Below, piece by piece: positions 16,368 through 25,920 of a stretch of DNA of 64,000 nucleotides (position 1 is the first letter of the stretch; the number at the start of each line of letters is the position of its first letter). Source of the DNA: Kineobactrum sediminis (GTDB lineage Bacteria; Pseudomonadota; Gammaproteobacteria; Pseudomonadales; Halieaceae); NCBI RefSeq assembly GCF_002868715.1, contig NZ_PKLZ01000008.1, positions 124,001-188,000 of the forward strand. The letters are read 5' to 3'. The notes under the pieces were generated by a model. That model searched no databases, had not been told where the DNA came from, and saw only the letters and a list, made by a program, of their open reading frames with translations. Position numbers and translations under genes: made by a program.

Positions 16368-18001
16368 CTTGATGTGGCCCCCCGTGCTTCAAGCTGCTTA
16401 CGTTGGGCAACCATCTCGCGCACCTTTTTGAGCATAAGCTTGGCGTCGTAAACAATCCCGTCCTTGACCGTATAGAGAATGCCGGCTGCTCGTTCCATCC
16501 TGCCGGACTCCATATTGAAACGGCGGTGGCCGGTACCATACAGCACTTTGAAATTCGCCAGCGGGTTGTCATCGACAATTACCATGTCCGCTTTCTTGCC
16601 GATTTCCAGCGTACCGATGTCCGCTTCCATGCCCAGAAGTTGTGCCCCATTAAGTGTGGCGGCCTGAAGTACCTCAAGAGGATGGAAGCCGGCCTCCTGC
16701 AACATCTCCAGTTCACGCACGTAGGAGAATCCGTAGATATTGTAGATAAAGCCTGAATCGGATCCGGCGGCTACGCGCCCACCTGCGTTCTTGTAGTCGT
16801 TGACGAAGTCCATCCAGCGGCGATAGTTTGCTTTCCAGGCCACCTCATCGGCCGTGGTCCAGTCAAAATGGTAAGAGCCGTGGATCTTCGGGTTGGGCTC
16901 AAATATTCTGGCCATATAGGGCATGGTGTAATCCTCGTGCCACTCCAGGGTGACATGTCTCATCACATCCCGGTTGGACTCATACACACTAAAAGTAGGT
17001 ACCATGGTCATGTCTTTATCCAGCAACTGATCAATGGTGCGGCGCCAGGTCTTTGAGGCGGGAGGCGCCGCCTGTAACCACAGGCGGCCGGCCTCGGAAA
17101 ATCGGTCCTGCTCATTGCTATAGTTGTAACCGGGGGGATAGTTTTGAATAACTTGATCTTCAAACATCGCCTCTGGAAGGCCATACCAGTGCTCTATGCT
17201 GGTCAAGCCCAAAGCCGCGCTGTCAAGTGCATTCATTCGGGTGACACTGGTTTGCGCATGATGATACGCAGAGCGGAGACCTAAGTTGTTGGCTTCGTCC
17301 AGCGCCGCCTTCATGACCTGGGGGGCTGCACCCAGGAATTTGACACCATCAGCCCCATTTTTTTTGATCGACCGAATCCACTGCCGTGCCGCCTCTGCAT
17401 CGGGCGTTCGCTCCGGGAACATGGCGTAAGCCTCAATACGAGGAATCGAGATTTCTCCAGAGTTGCCGCGCCTCTTTTGCTGCAAAGTCCAGTTCAATCC
17501 CATCAGGGAACCTACATCACGCAGGGTAGTAACTCCGTGAGCCAGGTACAGCATCCCGACATAGTCCGGAGCAGTGATCGAGCCACCCAGTGCATGATAA
17601 GGACTGCCAAAATGCGCATGGGAATCAATCATGCCGGGAATAACATATTTGCCGGCCGCATCAATCACATGAATACCCGGACCCGGATCAGAAGCTTCCA
17701 CATGCGCGCTTTGCATCCCCGACCCGACAATGCTGGTAATGCGGTCGCCTTCCACTACGATGGTGACCGGGCCTTGCGGTGGTGCTCCTGTGCCGTCGAT
17801 GATGAAGGCATTTTTGACAATCAGGTACCTAAAGGGGCCGACGCTCTCGTTGCCACTCGCTGGCGTTACCCCAGGCGGTGCAGCCCCCATCGCCATGGCA
17901 ACGGCAATCATCTCTTCGCCTGGCTCGGTGTCGGCCAGCACCAGCGTGGCAACCAGCGCAAACGATAATGACAGGCATGTTGTTTTTAATTTAGTCTGCA
18001 T
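16364..18001 (-). CDS. secreted amidohydrolase (imidazolonepropionase-like)
   Basis: 545 residues with a signal peptide (KTTCLSLSFALVATLVLADT). The metal-dependent hydrolase domain shows the HxH motif in GMIDSHAHFGSP near residue 128, a candidate Lys in GVKFLGAAP, a His pair in SAYHHAQTS, IEHWYG, and the final Asp in AAGSDSGF near 410; the C-terminus carries GTLEIGKKADMVIVDDNPL, the composite-domain closing strand. It would hydrolyse an amide or cyclic amide in the periplasm; prolidase-like, hydantoinase-like or xenobiotic substrates cannot be told apart. It lies 62 bases downstream of the TonB receptor on the same strand, so it probably processes what that receptor imports. Confidence 0.92.
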   Translation of the reverse strand: MQTKLKTTCLSLSFALVATLVLADTEPGEEMIAVAMAMGAAPPGVTPASGNESVGPFRYLIVKNAFIIDGTGAPPQGPVTIVVEGDRITSIVGSGMQSAHVEASDPGPGIHVIDAAGKYVIPGMIDSHAHFGSPYHALGGSITAPDYVGMLYLAHGVTTLRDVGSLMGLNWTLQQKRRGNSGEISIPRIEAYAMFPERTPDAEAARQWIRSIKKNGADGVKFLGAAPQVMKAALDEANNLGLRSAYHHAQTSVTRMNALDSAALGLTSIEHWYGLPEAMFEDQVIQNYPPGYNYSNEQDRFSEAGRLWLQAAPPASKTWRRTIDQLLDKDMTMVPTFSVYESNRDVMRHVTLEWHEDYTMPYMARIFEPNPKIHGSYHFDWTTADEVAWKANYRRWMDFVNDYKNAGGRVAAGSDSGFIYNIYGFSYVRELEMLQEAGFHPLEVLQAATLNGAQLLGMEADIGTLEIGKKADMVIVDDNPLANFKVLYGTGHRRFNMESGRMERAAGILYTVKDGIVYDAKLMLKKVREMVAQRKQLEARGATSR

Positions 18002-18063
18002 TGTTTTGTTTCCGGATTTGAGCGAGCACAGTGCTCTTTGGGTTGAGTAACGGATAAGCCGGC

Positions 18064-20187
18064 TCAGTCAAACTGATAGCTGATTTCTACTCCAAAGGTC
18101 TTTGGCTCGGTCAGGAATTCATATGAGAAAATGCTGACGAACGCTCCGGTTTCAATGCGTCTTTCATCCGTCAGGTTCTTGCCCCAAAAAGCGACCTTCA
18201 GCGCCTCATTTTCCGAGTACCAGCTGACACTGGCATCAAAAAGTCCGTAATCGTCATGGAAGAACGAGTTTATGTCGTTGACCGGGATCTCGTCGGTATA
18301 ACTGTATGCTGTCCTGAAATTCAAGTAGCCATTACCGCGGAGATCCAGGTCGTAAGAGGCGCTGAGTGCGTAGGTCCACTCCGGCGCTCGGACCAATTTT
18401 AAATTCCTTGCCAGGCCAGGGTCTGGTTCACCATCCCCCGTAACATCAAGGCCATTGTATTCATCGTAGCTGGCATCGGTATAACCCACGGTCGTGGTAA
18501 CAAGCAGGGCCTCCCATGGCCTATAGGTGAATTCCGCTTCAGCACCCTGCACGGTCGCTGCTGCAGCATTCCGTGTATTTTGAAGAAGGGTTGCTGGATC
18601 CAGAACAACCCGTTGCAGGTCGTCGTACTCTGCGTAAAACAGCGCCACATTGGCCCTGGCCTTGCCATCAAGCAAGTCCGTCTTCAAGCCGAGCTCAAAG
18701 GAGTCAACAGTTTCTTCGTCATAGGGACCGGGGTCAAGCGATGCGCTGGCAACCCTGAGGTTATACCCGCCACTGCGGAACCCCCTGGCGTAAGAGGCAT
18801 ACAGGAACGTCTTATCATTGAGCTCCCAGTTAATACCAAGCTTGGGGCTCAGGTTGTTCCAATCGGTGGCGTCATCCGTGCCGAAGTCACAGAGAGTGAA
18901 ATCAAAGTTGCAGCCATCGCCGGTGGCGATAAGCACGTCTTTCTCCTCATAGGTATAACGAAGCCCAACAGTCAGGGATATTGCATCATTGATAAACCAG
19001 GTGCCGTTGACAAAAGCGGCGTACGATTCGTTGTCGACCCGTCCATCCGTATTGCTGACATTCAGGCCTCCGAGAACACTGCGATTTTCTCGCTGCTCGA
19101 TGGTCTGTTGGAAATAATAGATTCCAAGGGTGTATTCCAGTCGTTCATCGAAAGCGGTGGATGCATAGCGGAGCTCCTGGCTGATCTGGTCCTGGTCTAC
19201 TGAAATGCCGTTGCGGAAAACCTCGAGCGGGGTGCCATCCGCATCAGCGAATGGCGTTCCGAAGTCTACATTGCGATAACCGGTTATCGAGGTCAGCACG
19301 CCCTCACCCAGCATCCAGTTCGCCTCCAGGACGATCTGTTCCCATTCGATACTAACGCCCCCCGGGTCGGTGCCAGCCACCTCGTCATCCGCAATGTCGG
19401 TGGTCTGGCCCAGAATCACAGAGGTATTGGGCGTGGAGCCGTGGCCACTGATATCCCCTCTTTCGGCAATCAACGTCACATCAAGATTATCGCTGGGAGT
19501 CCAGAGGAGGCTGGGTCTGATGAATTTTGTTTTTTGCGCGCCCTGATCTTCGTTCAAGGTAATATTTTTCCAGTCACCATCCCTGTCCCTGTAATTGGCA
19601 AAGACCTTGGCCGAGACTGTATCGCTCAGGGCTCCCTGAATGGTTCCGGAGAAATTCTCCCGTCCGTTGTTACCGACACCAACCTTGATCTTGCCGCCAA
19701 ACTCCCCCTTTGGGCGCTGTGAGCGAACAACAACAGCACCTGCCGTAACATTGCGGCCAAACAGAGTGCCCTGCGGACCTCGCAGAACCTCGATGCTCTC
19801 TATGTCAAAGGTATCGAGATCAGAGCCGTAGTTTGTGCCGAGGTAGATGCCATCCAGAATCACCCCAACTGTCGGCTCATCCCCTGCGATACTTGAGGCA
19901 ACACCCATTCCCCGAATACTGAAGTTGGTCACCCCCGGAAACGTACCCACGGACTGCAGACGGACGTTTGGCAGTTGGCGGCCGATATCAGCGATATTCT
20001 CAGCAAACATGGCCTCTATCTGGTCACCCGTCATGACAGACGCTGCAATAGGTACGGTTTGCAGATTCTCTGCCCTGCCCTTCTTGGTGGCGGTCACGAC
20101 AACTTCCTCAAGACCTTGAGCAGATAACAGGGCACTATTGGAGCCGATTCCGAAAACAACAGCCGCGACCAGGGTTTTCTTATTCAT
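18064..20187 (-). CDS. TonB-dependent outer-membrane receptor
   Basis: 707 residues from the ATG at 20187, which has GAGGAATG upstream; the in-frame extension to 20370 lacks a signal peptide at its N-terminus. The signal peptide is KKTLVAAVVFGIGSNSALLSAQ, followed by the TonB-box-like LEEVVVTATKK. Plug motifs are VPIAASVMTGDQIE, RQLPNVRLQS, FSIRGMGVAS, VGVILDGIYLG and IEVLRGPQGTLFGRNVTAGAV. The barrel ends in EISYQFD. The plug type is the one common in marine and sphingomonad bacteria for uptake of organic substrates rather than siderophores. It is divergent from the AraC-type gene and precedes the amidohydrolase. Confidence 0.94.
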   Translation of the reverse strand: MNKKTLVAAVVFGIGSNSALLSAQGLEEVVVTATKKGRAENLQTVPIAASVMTGDQIEAMFAENIADIGRQLPNVRLQSVGTFPGVTNFSIRGMGVASSIAGDEPTVGVILDGIYLGTNYGSDLDTFDIESIEVLRGPQGTLFGRNVTAGAVVVRSQRPKGEFGGKIKVGVGNNGRENFSGTIQGALSDTVSAKVFANYRDRDGDWKNITLNEDQGAQKTKFIRPSLLWTPSDNLDVTLIAERGDISGHGSTPNTSVILGQTTDIADDEVAGTDPGGVSIEWEQIVLEANWMLGEGVLTSITGYRNVDFGTPFADADGTPLEVFRNGISVDQDQISQELRYASTAFDERLEYTLGIYYFQQTIEQRENRSVLGGLNVSNTDGRVDNESYAAFVNGTWFINDAISLTVGLRYTYEEKDVLIATGDGCNFDFTLCDFGTDDATDWNNLSPKLGINWELNDKTFLYASYARGFRSGGYNLRVASASLDPGPYDEETVDSFELGLKTDLLDGKARANVALFYAEYDDLQRVVLDPATLLQNTRNAAAATVQGAEAEFTYRPWEALLVTTTVGYTDASYDEYNGLDVTGDGEPDPGLARNLKLVRAPEWTYALSASYDLDLRGNGYLNFRTAYSYTDEIPVNDINSFFHDDYGLFDASVSWYSENEALKVAFWGKNLTDERRIETGAFVSIFSYEFLTEPKTFGVEISYQFD

Positions 20188-20386
20188 CGTTACATTCCTC
20201 TGCGTACGCAAGTATTTGGACTCAGGCGTCCTCAAGCCTTTATTATCCGAATAAGCGCTGGTGAAACTCTGCTGTAAAGCCAGAAGTTTCGGCAGGACGT
20301 ACATTTGAGGCGCTGGCGACAACAGCTGCATGTATTCCAGCCCGTGCGTTCTCACTCCTACTTCAGTCACCAGGCAAGTGGTTTAT

Positions 20387-21397
20387 ATGACTATCCCCTC
20401 CATCAACGTATATCTCCCCCCGGAAGCCCACGATCTGGGATTCGACAGCTTTTATGAACTCAATTACCGATCACATATGGGGCCAGTGCGACTAGTGGAA
20501 AAATTCGGCCTGGAGGAATCGGGGATCGTTCAGGGGAAATTCAACGTTTGGCGCTATAGTCACTGCGACGTTTCTATGGGAATTCGCGACCTGAAAGTAC
20601 TCAGGCCGTTCGCAATTCCAGTACCCGTCAGCAATATAATCAGCCTGGAATGTATCATCAGCGGTGGCTCAGACCTCGAATTGTGCGGGCATGAAAGGCC
20701 TGATACCGGTATGCCCCGCGCTTATCTGGCAAGTCATCCGGAAAACAGCCACATCACCCGGATCTTTAAAGCTGGGGACCGCGTCCGTAGTGCAGGCCTG
20801 TTCATTCCCCCGGCACTGCTGGTCGATGAGTTCGGGTTGGACCTCGAGAAATGTCCACCCGCCATTCAGAACATCATTAAGCTAAAAGGGGAACGCACAA
20901 CAACGCTGCCCCTGACTGGCCGGCTTCTGAATATGCTCGATGAGCTTATCGATATGCCCTTTGCAGGTATGCGGGCGGAGAGGTACATGGAAGCAAAAAT
21001 TCTGGAGTGGTTGTGCCTCCTGTGCGAGTTGCTGACTGCACCGGAGCAGGAGTTCAAGGACGACAATCCCCTCTCAAACAAGAAGGCGCAGGCCATCAAG
21101 CAGGTTGTAGGGATCCTCAACAATAATATTGCGGCTCCACCGGGACCGGATGAACTCGCATTACAGGTAGGCCTCTCTCGCACTTCACTGGCCCATGCCT
21201 TCAAGTCCAGTTTCGGGATAACCATGAGCGGCTACCTGTTACAGCGGCGTATGGATCTCGCGCGGCAGCTACTGCGGAGTGGAAAGCAATCGATATTGCA
21301 GGTTTCTCTGACCGTTGGTTACGAAGACCAGTCTGCCTTCGGCCGCGCTTACAAGAAGTTCTTTGACCACTCTCCCAAGGAAGATTTACCAAGGTAA
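20387..21397 (+). CDS. AraC-family transcriptional regulator
   Basis: 336 residues from the ATG at 20387; no strong ribosome site is visible, and an in-frame ATG at 20330 is possible. The C-terminal ~100 residues carry the double HTH: PDELALQVGLSRTSLAHAFK then the second helix pair ending SILQVSLTVGYEDQSAFGRAYKKFF, the AraC signature. The N-terminal ~230 residues resemble PchR-type sensor regions (an effector domain with VRLVEKFGLEESGIVQ) rather than a cupin with an obvious motif. It is divergent from the TonB receptor gene across 199 bases and is the likely activator of that unit in response to its substrate. Confidence 0.92.
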   Translation: MTIPSINVYLPPEAHDLGFDSFYELNYRSHMGPVRLVEKFGLEESGIVQGKFNVWRYSHCDVSMGIRDLKVLRPFAIPVPVSNIISLECIISGGSDLELCGHERPDTGMPRAYLASHPENSHITRIFKAGDRVRSAGLFIPPALLVDEFGLDLEKCPPAIQNIIKLKGERTTTLPLTGRLLNMLDELIDMPFAGMRAERYMEAKILEWLCLLCELLTAPEQEFKDDNPLSNKKAQAIKQVVGILNNNIAAPPGPDELALQVGLSRTSLAHAFKSSFGITMSGYLLQRRMDLARQLLRSGKQSILQVSLTVGYEDQSAFGRAYKKFFDHSPKEDLPR

Positions 21398-21405
21398 TTT
21401 ACTGG

Positions 21406-21531
21406 GAATTACTTTGAAAATGGAGGTCGGTGGGAATCGACGGCCCGGCGTCCCGGCCGGCGTTGGCGCGCTGAGCCTTATGGGGAGTTACTTTCTTGAA
21501 GATGGAGGCTCGGGTCGGAATCGACCCGGCG
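21406..21531. repeat. imperfect direct repeat straddling tRNA-Cys 3' end
   Basis: The stretch 21406-21452 and the stretch 21482-21531 align as a direct repeat with small gaps: GGGAATTACTTT then GAAAATGGAGG in the first, GGGAGTTACTTT then GAAGATGGAGG in the second, both followed by GGAATCGAC and CCGGCG. The second copy covers the CCA end and T arm of tRNA-Cys and its downstream flank. Confidence 0.65.
21423..21479 (-). pseudogene. degenerate tRNA-Cys-like fragment
   Basis: Read on the minus strand this 57-base stretch begins with GGCTCA like the acceptor arm, lacks the anticodon arm, and ends with a T-loop-like TCGATTC followed by CACCGACCTCCA. It parallels the intact tRNA-Cys 24 bases away, including the terminal CTCCA and the downstream TTTTCAAAGTAATTCCC flank. 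It cannot fold as a tRNA. Confidence 0.45.
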
Positions 21532-21576
21532 TTGACGGATTTGCAATCCGCTGCATGACCACTCTGCCACCGAGCC
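21503..21576 (-). tRNA. tRNA-Cys (GCA)
   Basis: 74 bases including encoded CCA. The acceptor GGCTCGG pairs with CCGAGCC, discriminator U, and the anticodon arm GCGGA-TTGCAAA-TCCGT gives anticodon GCA. Location just downstream of pgsA matches the uvrC-pgsA-tRNA order of E. coli. The T arm is unusual: GCCGG/CCGAC has a C-A mismatch at the second pair and the loop reads GTCGATT instead of TTCGATT. Confidence 0.88.
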
Positions 21577-21711
21577 TCGGAACAACACTACCTGTGCACC
21601 AGCAAGGAGCTGAAGCGACACACCGCGTGAGGGCGCCTATTCTATGAGTTGTGCGGCCACTGTCAAGCGGCAATACCGGGTTTAGGGTTTAACGCCCTGT
21701 TTTCCAACCAG

Positions 21712-22272
21712 TTATTGCCCTTTCATCACTTCGGCGGCTGCGCGCAGGTAGATGATCATGGACCAGAGGGTAAGCACAGCGGCGATATACAGCATCACGT
21801 AGCTGACGGCTAGCAGCCAACTCTCTGCCGTCGCCGGGTCGATTGCCAGCAGGCCGATAATGGCGATCATCTGGAACACCGTTTTTATCTTGCCGATGTA
21901 GGACACTGCCACAGACGTTCGCTGGCCCAGCTCCGCCATCCACTCGCGCAGCGCGGATACCACAATCTCCCTGCCCACGATCACACAGGCAGCCAGGGTC
22001 AACAGCATGGTGTCGTGGCGTTCAACCAGCAAGACCAGGGCGACTGCAACCATGAGTTTGTCGGCCACCGGGTCGAGAAAGGCGCCAAATTTGGTCATCT
22101 GGCCCAGGCGCCTGGCCAGGTAGCCGTCCAGCCAGTCGGTGACGGCGGCAACGGTGAAAATGCCGGCGGCCACCAACAGGTTGTGCTGGAACGGTGCATA
22201 AAACACGACCACCAGCACCGGGATCAGCAGAATCCGCATGATGGTCAGGGTATTGGGAATATTGATACTCAC
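21712..22272 (-). CDS. pgsA: CDP-diacylglycerol--glycerol-3-phosphate 3-phosphatidyltransferase
   Basis: 186 residues, GTG start, 17 bases after the uvrC stop. This inner-membrane enzyme makes phosphatidylglycerophosphate, the committed step to phosphatidylglycerol and cardiolipin. The CDP-alcohol phosphotransferase motif is complete: DWLDGYLARRLGQ then GAFLDPVADK, near residues 45-72. It is rich in hydrophobic helices and ends with EVMKGQ. The gene is the last protein of the long minus-strand envelope/repair run, followed by tRNA-Cys. Confidence 0.97.
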   Translation of the reverse strand: MSINIPNTLTIMRILLIPVLVVVFYAPFQHNLLVAAGIFTVAAVTDWLDGYLARRLGQMTKFGAFLDPVADKLMVAVALVLLVERHDTMLLTLAACVIVGREIVVSALREWMAELGQRTSVAVSYIGKIKTVFQMIAIIGLLAIDPATAESWLLAVSYVMLYIAAVLTLWSMIIYLRAAAEVMKGQ

Positions 22273-22289
22273 GGGTTCGAACTCTCCAT

Positions 22290-24116
22290 TCAGTCGCCGA
22301 CCCCATGCAGGTGGTCATATATCTGTTGTGCCAGCGTAGCACTAATGCCGGTGATTTTTTTCAATTCTTCCACGTTGGCGTTCCCCACACCCTGGGCACT
22401 GCCAAAATGCCGCAACAGTTCGCGGCGCCGTTTTGCACCCACTCCCGGCACACCCTCCAGCGTGGATCGGCCTCGCGCCTTGTCCCGGCGAGCCCGGTGG
22501 CCGGTGATGGCGAAGCGATGGGCCTCATCGCGGATATACTGGATCAAGTGTAGCGCAGGATCATCGCCCCTGAGCTGCTGCTCCGCGCCGGTCTGGCCGC
22601 GTACCAGCGTTTCAAACCCGGCTTTGCGGGTGGTGCCCTTGGCAATGCCTACCACCTCAACCGATGGTAGTTGCATTTCTTTCATGACCGACATGGCCTG
22701 GGTTACCTGACCCTTGCCCCCGTCGATGAACAATATATCCGGTAAACTGCCCTCGCCCGCCTGCAGGCGCCGGTAACGTCGCTCCAGCGCCTGCTGCATG
22801 GCGGCGTAATCGTCGCCGGCGGTCACGCCTTCGATATTAAAGCGGCGGTAGTCAGACTTGCGCGGGCCACTGGCGTCGAACACCACACAGGACGCCACCG
22901 TGGCTTCACCGCTGCTATGGCTGATATCAAAGCACTCCATCCGTTCGGGCAGCTCGGCCAGGCCGAGCACGTCCTGGAGCCGCTGCAGCCGTTCCAGCGT
23001 GGACTGCCGGCCCGCCAGGTGCGAGCTCAGGTTGGTCTGCGCGGTTTGCACCGCAAGCTGCAGCCAGCGCGCCCTGGCCTCCCGCACCCGGGCGCGGATG
23101 GTCACCTTGCGCCCGGCCTTCGAGGACAGTGCTTCCGCCAGAATGGCGCTGTCCTCCGGTAATTCGTTAACAATGATTTCGCCCGGGATGGGCCGAGCCT
23201 CAGCCAGATAGAACTGCGGTAAAAACGCGGCCAGTACCTCGGCGCCGGTTTCGTCCAGTTTCAGTGGCGGGTAATAAGACTTGCTGCCCAGCACCTGGGC
23301 ATTGCGAATGAATAATACCTGCACACAGGCGCGGCCGGATTCAACCGCCACGGCGAGAATATCCAGCTCACCGACACTGCCCTCGATACCCTGGCTGGCC
23401 TGCACGTGTTGCAACTGGCCCAGTTGATCCCGGTACACTGCCGCCTTCTCGTACTCCAGCGCCGCGGCGGCACGTTCCATGTCATCCGCCAGGCGCACCA
23501 TTAATTCCTGTGACTTGCCACCCAGGAACAAGGCGGTGTCCTCCACCTGGCGGGCATAATCCTCCGGGCTGACCAGGCCTACACACGGCGCCGTGCAGCG
23601 GCCAATCTGGTGTTGCAGGCAGGGCCGTGAACGGTTGCGGAAAAAGCTGTCCTCGCACTGGCGCACGCGGAATACCTTCTGCAGGAAATGCAGGGATTCG
23701 CGCACCGCAGAGGCGCTCGGATAAGGCCCGAAATAACTGCCCTTGTGACGCTTGGTACCGCGGTGAAGGGCCAGCCGGGGGAACTCGTCATTAGTGGACA
23801 GGAAAATATAAGGGTAGGACTTGTCGTCGCGCAACAGGATATTGTAGGGCGGCCGATGACTCTTGATGAGATTGTGTTCCAGCAACAGGGCATCGACTTC
23901 AGTCGAGGTAACCGTGACCTGGATATCACTGATTTTTGCCACCAGCGCCATGGTCTTGGTGGTGAGGCCACTGGCCCGGAAATAACTGCTGACCCGGCTA
24001 CGGAGATTACGGGCCTTGCCCACATAGAGCAGTTTGCCCTCGGCGTCGTACATCTGGTACACACCGGGCCGGGTGGTCAGGCGCTGCAGAAAGGAGGTGG
24101 CATCAAACGCCGTCAC
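22290..24116 (-). CDS. uvrC: excinuclease ABC subunit C
   Basis: 608 residues, GTG start overlapping the murB stop (GTGA). UvrC makes both incisions around a lesion marked by UvrAB. The GIY-YIG 3'-incision nuclease is at the N-terminus (RPGVYQMYDAEGKLLYVGKA, about 16-35), the UvrB-interacting region near 205-240, the RNase H-like 5'-incision domain includes ERMECFDISHSSGEATVAS and FIDGGKGQVTQA, and the C-terminal helix-hairpin-helix pair contains LEGVPGVGAKRRRELLRHFG. Length is normal. Confidence 0.98.
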   Translation of the reverse strand: MTAFDATSFLQRLTTRPGVYQMYDAEGKLLYVGKARNLRSRVSSYFRASGLTTKTMALVAKISDIQVTVTSTEVDALLLEHNLIKSHRPPYNILLRDDKSYPYIFLSTNDEFPRLALHRGTKRHKGSYFGPYPSASAVRESLHFLQKVFRVRQCEDSFFRNRSRPCLQHQIGRCTAPCVGLVSPEDYARQVEDTALFLGGKSQELMVRLADDMERAAAALEYEKAAVYRDQLGQLQHVQASQGIEGSVGELDILAVAVESGRACVQVLFIRNAQVLGSKSYYPPLKLDETGAEVLAAFLPQFYLAEARPIPGEIIVNELPEDSAILAEALSSKAGRKVTIRARVREARARWLQLAVQTAQTNLSSHLAGRQSTLERLQRLQDVLGLAELPERMECFDISHSSGEATVASCVVFDASGPRKSDYRRFNIEGVTAGDDYAAMQQALERRYRRLQAGEGSLPDILFIDGGKGQVTQAMSVMKEMQLPSVEVVGIAKGTTRKAGFETLVRGQTGAEQQLRGDDPALHLIQYIRDEAHRFAITGHRARRDKARGRSTLEGVPGVGAKRRRELLRHFGSAQGVGNANVEELKKITGISATLAQQIYDHLHGVGD

Positions 24117-25138
24117 GCCGGCTCTCCGTACAAACGCGGCTCGATTTCCAGCGCAATATCAAACCGGGTTGCAACGGCCGCCTGGATGTCCCGCGCCAGG
24201 GCCAGCAGTACGCCGCCGTTATCGGCGCCGTAATTTACCAGTACCAGCGCATGTCCCGGGTGAACCCCCACCTCATGTTGGCGCACGCCTTTCCAGCCGG
24301 CTTCTTCTATCAGCCAGGCGGCGGCAAGCTTGGCCGTATCGGTATCCAATGGGTACAACGGCATGTAAGGATAACGGGCGCGCAGGGCTTCCGCCTTGCC
24401 GCGCGCAACCACCGGGTTCTTGAAAAAACTGCCCGCATTGGGCTCCAGGGCCGGGTTGGGCAGTTTGGCCCTGCGCAGTGCCACCACCGCGTCACACACC
24501 GTCTGCGGGGTGGGCGTCTGTTCATAACAGGAGCGGGCAAGCTCGGCCTGCAAACCCGGATAGCTGATCTCCAGGGCGGGTTGTCGCGACAACCGCAAAT
24601 CAACATGGGTGATCACCACGGCGTCGCGCAAGGCGTGCTTGAATATACTGTCGCGGTAGCCAAAAGCACAGTCCTCGCGGCTCAGGGTGATCATTTCACC
24701 ATCGCTGCAACGCAGTGCGCGAACGGCGACGACAAAGGATCCCAGCTCGCGGCCATAGGCACCGATGTTCTGGATCGGCGCGGCGCCGACGGTGCCGGGG
24801 ATCAGGGCCAGGTTCTCCAGGCCATAATACCCCTGCGCCAGGCTCCACAGCACCAGCTGGTGCCAGTCCTCCCCGGCGGCCACACGCACGGTCACCGCCT
24901 CCGCGTCAGCACCGACCACTGTGCGACCGCTCAGTTCGATCTTCAGTACCATTGCCTGCATGTCACCGCACAGAACAACGTTGCTGCCATGCCCCAGCGG
25001 CAGTACCGGCAAATCCAGGGCACGGGCGTGGTCAAGTACATCGCGCAGCTGATTGAGACTGGTAATGCTGTGCAGGAACGGCACCTGCGATTGTAAACGC
25101 AGGGTGTTGAGCGTTTGCAGGCTGCTACTGGGGCCCAC
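24113..25138 (-). CDS. murB: UDP-N-acetylenolpyruvoylglucosamine reductase
   Basis: 341 residues from the GTG at 25138, which has AGGAGGT 8 bases upstream; a longer frame to 25288 runs through kdsB and is not conserved. MurB reduces the enolpyruvyl group to give UDP-MurNAc in peptidoglycan synthesis. The FAD-binding motif LGHGSNVVL is near residue 50, [14 protein letters not shown]-type [17 protein letters not shown] near 120, and the catalytic Ser is in [11 protein letters not shown] near 235. The gene start overlaps the kdsB end by 14 bases and its end overlaps uvrC by 4. Confidence 0.97.
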   Translation of the reverse strand: MGPSSSLQTLNTLRLQSQVPFLHSITSLNQLRDVLDHARALDLPVLPLGHGSNVVLCGDMQAMVLKIELSGRTVVGADAEAVTVRVAAGEDWHQLVLWSLAQGYYGLENLALIPGTVGAAPIQNIGAYGRELGSFVVAVRALRCSDGEMITLSREDCAFGYRDSIFKHALRDAVVITHVDLRLSRQPALEISYPGLQAELARSCYEQTPTPQTVCDAVVALRRAKLPNPALEPNAGSFFKNPVVARGKAEALRARYPYMPLYPLDTDTAKLAAAWLIEEAGWKGVRQHEVGVHPGHALVLVNYGADNGGVLLALARDIQAAVATRFDIALEIEPRLYGEPA

Positions 25139-25907
25139 GGAGGGACACCTCCTGCAAACGACTTTCCACCTGCGCCAGATCGGCGGCAGTGTCCACGCCG
25201 GCAGGCACTGTGGCCTGTGCCAGTGCGACATGAACCTGCACCCCATGATGCAGGGCGCGCAGCTGTTCCAGCTGCTCAAGCTGCTCACATGGCGCCGTCG
25301 GCCACGTCACATACTGGTGTAAAAAGCGTGCCCGGTAAGCATAAATGCCAACGTGTCGATACCAGCTGCCAGCGGTGGGTAGCACGTTACCGTTGCCAGC
25401 GGCAAAGGCATCCCGCGGCCAGGGAATCGGTGCCCGACTGAAGTACAGTGCCCGCCCGTCTTCGCCAAATACCACCTTCACGGCATTCGGGTTATGCAGT
25501 TCCTCAACATCAATGATCGGCACACATAGCGTGGCAATGTCAGCCTTTGGGTTGGCCGCCAGATTACCGGCCACCTGGTCGATCACCCCCGGTGGGATCA
25601 GCGGTTCGTCGCCCTGCACATTGACCACAATAGCGTCACCTGCAAACCCCAGCCGTTGCGCGACCTGTTGCAGGCGATCCGTGCCCGAAGGCAGGCTGGC
25701 GTCCGTCATACAGACCTCGGCGCCAAACGCTTCCGCCACCTCAAGGATACGCAGGTCGTCCGTGGCGATAACCACCCGGCTGGCGCCGCTCAGTCGCGCC
25801 TGTTCCCACACGTGCTCGACCATCGGCTTGCCGGCAATGGGCAGCAGCGGCTTGCCCGGCAGGCGGGTCGAGGCAAAGCGCGCGGGAATTACAACCGTAA
25901 ATGACAT
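25125..25907 (-). CDS. kdsB: 3-deoxy-manno-octulosonate cytidylyltransferase
   Basis: 260 residues. It activates Kdo as CMP-Kdo for LPS inner core synthesis in the cytoplasm. The nucleotidyltransferase motif [14 protein letters not shown] lies at residues 8-21, [10 protein letters not shown] near 45, and [13 protein letters not shown] near 95, all characteristic of KdsB. The last codons carry the ribosome binding site for murB. The gene sits between lpxK and murB in the same LPS/peptidoglycan operon. Confidence 0.97.
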   Translation of the reverse strand: MSFTVVIPARFASTRLPGKPLLPIAGKPMVEHVWEQARLSGASRVVIATDDLRILEVAEAFGAEVCMTDASLPSGTDRLQQVAQRLGFAGDAIVVNVQGDEPLIPPGVIDQVAGNLAANPKADIATLCVPIIDVEELHNPNAVKVVFGEDGRALYFSRAPIPWPRDAFAAGNGNVLPTAGSWYRHVGIYAYRARFLHQYVTWPTAPCEQLEQLEQLRALHHGVQVHVALAQATVPAGVDTAADLAQVESRLQEVSLRGPQ

Positions 25908-25920
25908 GGGGAGTCCGTGT

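Noticed and set aside
20201-20210. 10-base palindrome TGCGTACGCA in front of the TonB receptor gene
   Set aside because: Too short to stand out and lies beside the ribosome site; no second copy is seen in the gap.
21676-21700. GGGTTTAGGGTTTA resembling telomere repeats
   Set aside because: Only two short units just downstream of pgsA; a chance match in non-coding sequence.
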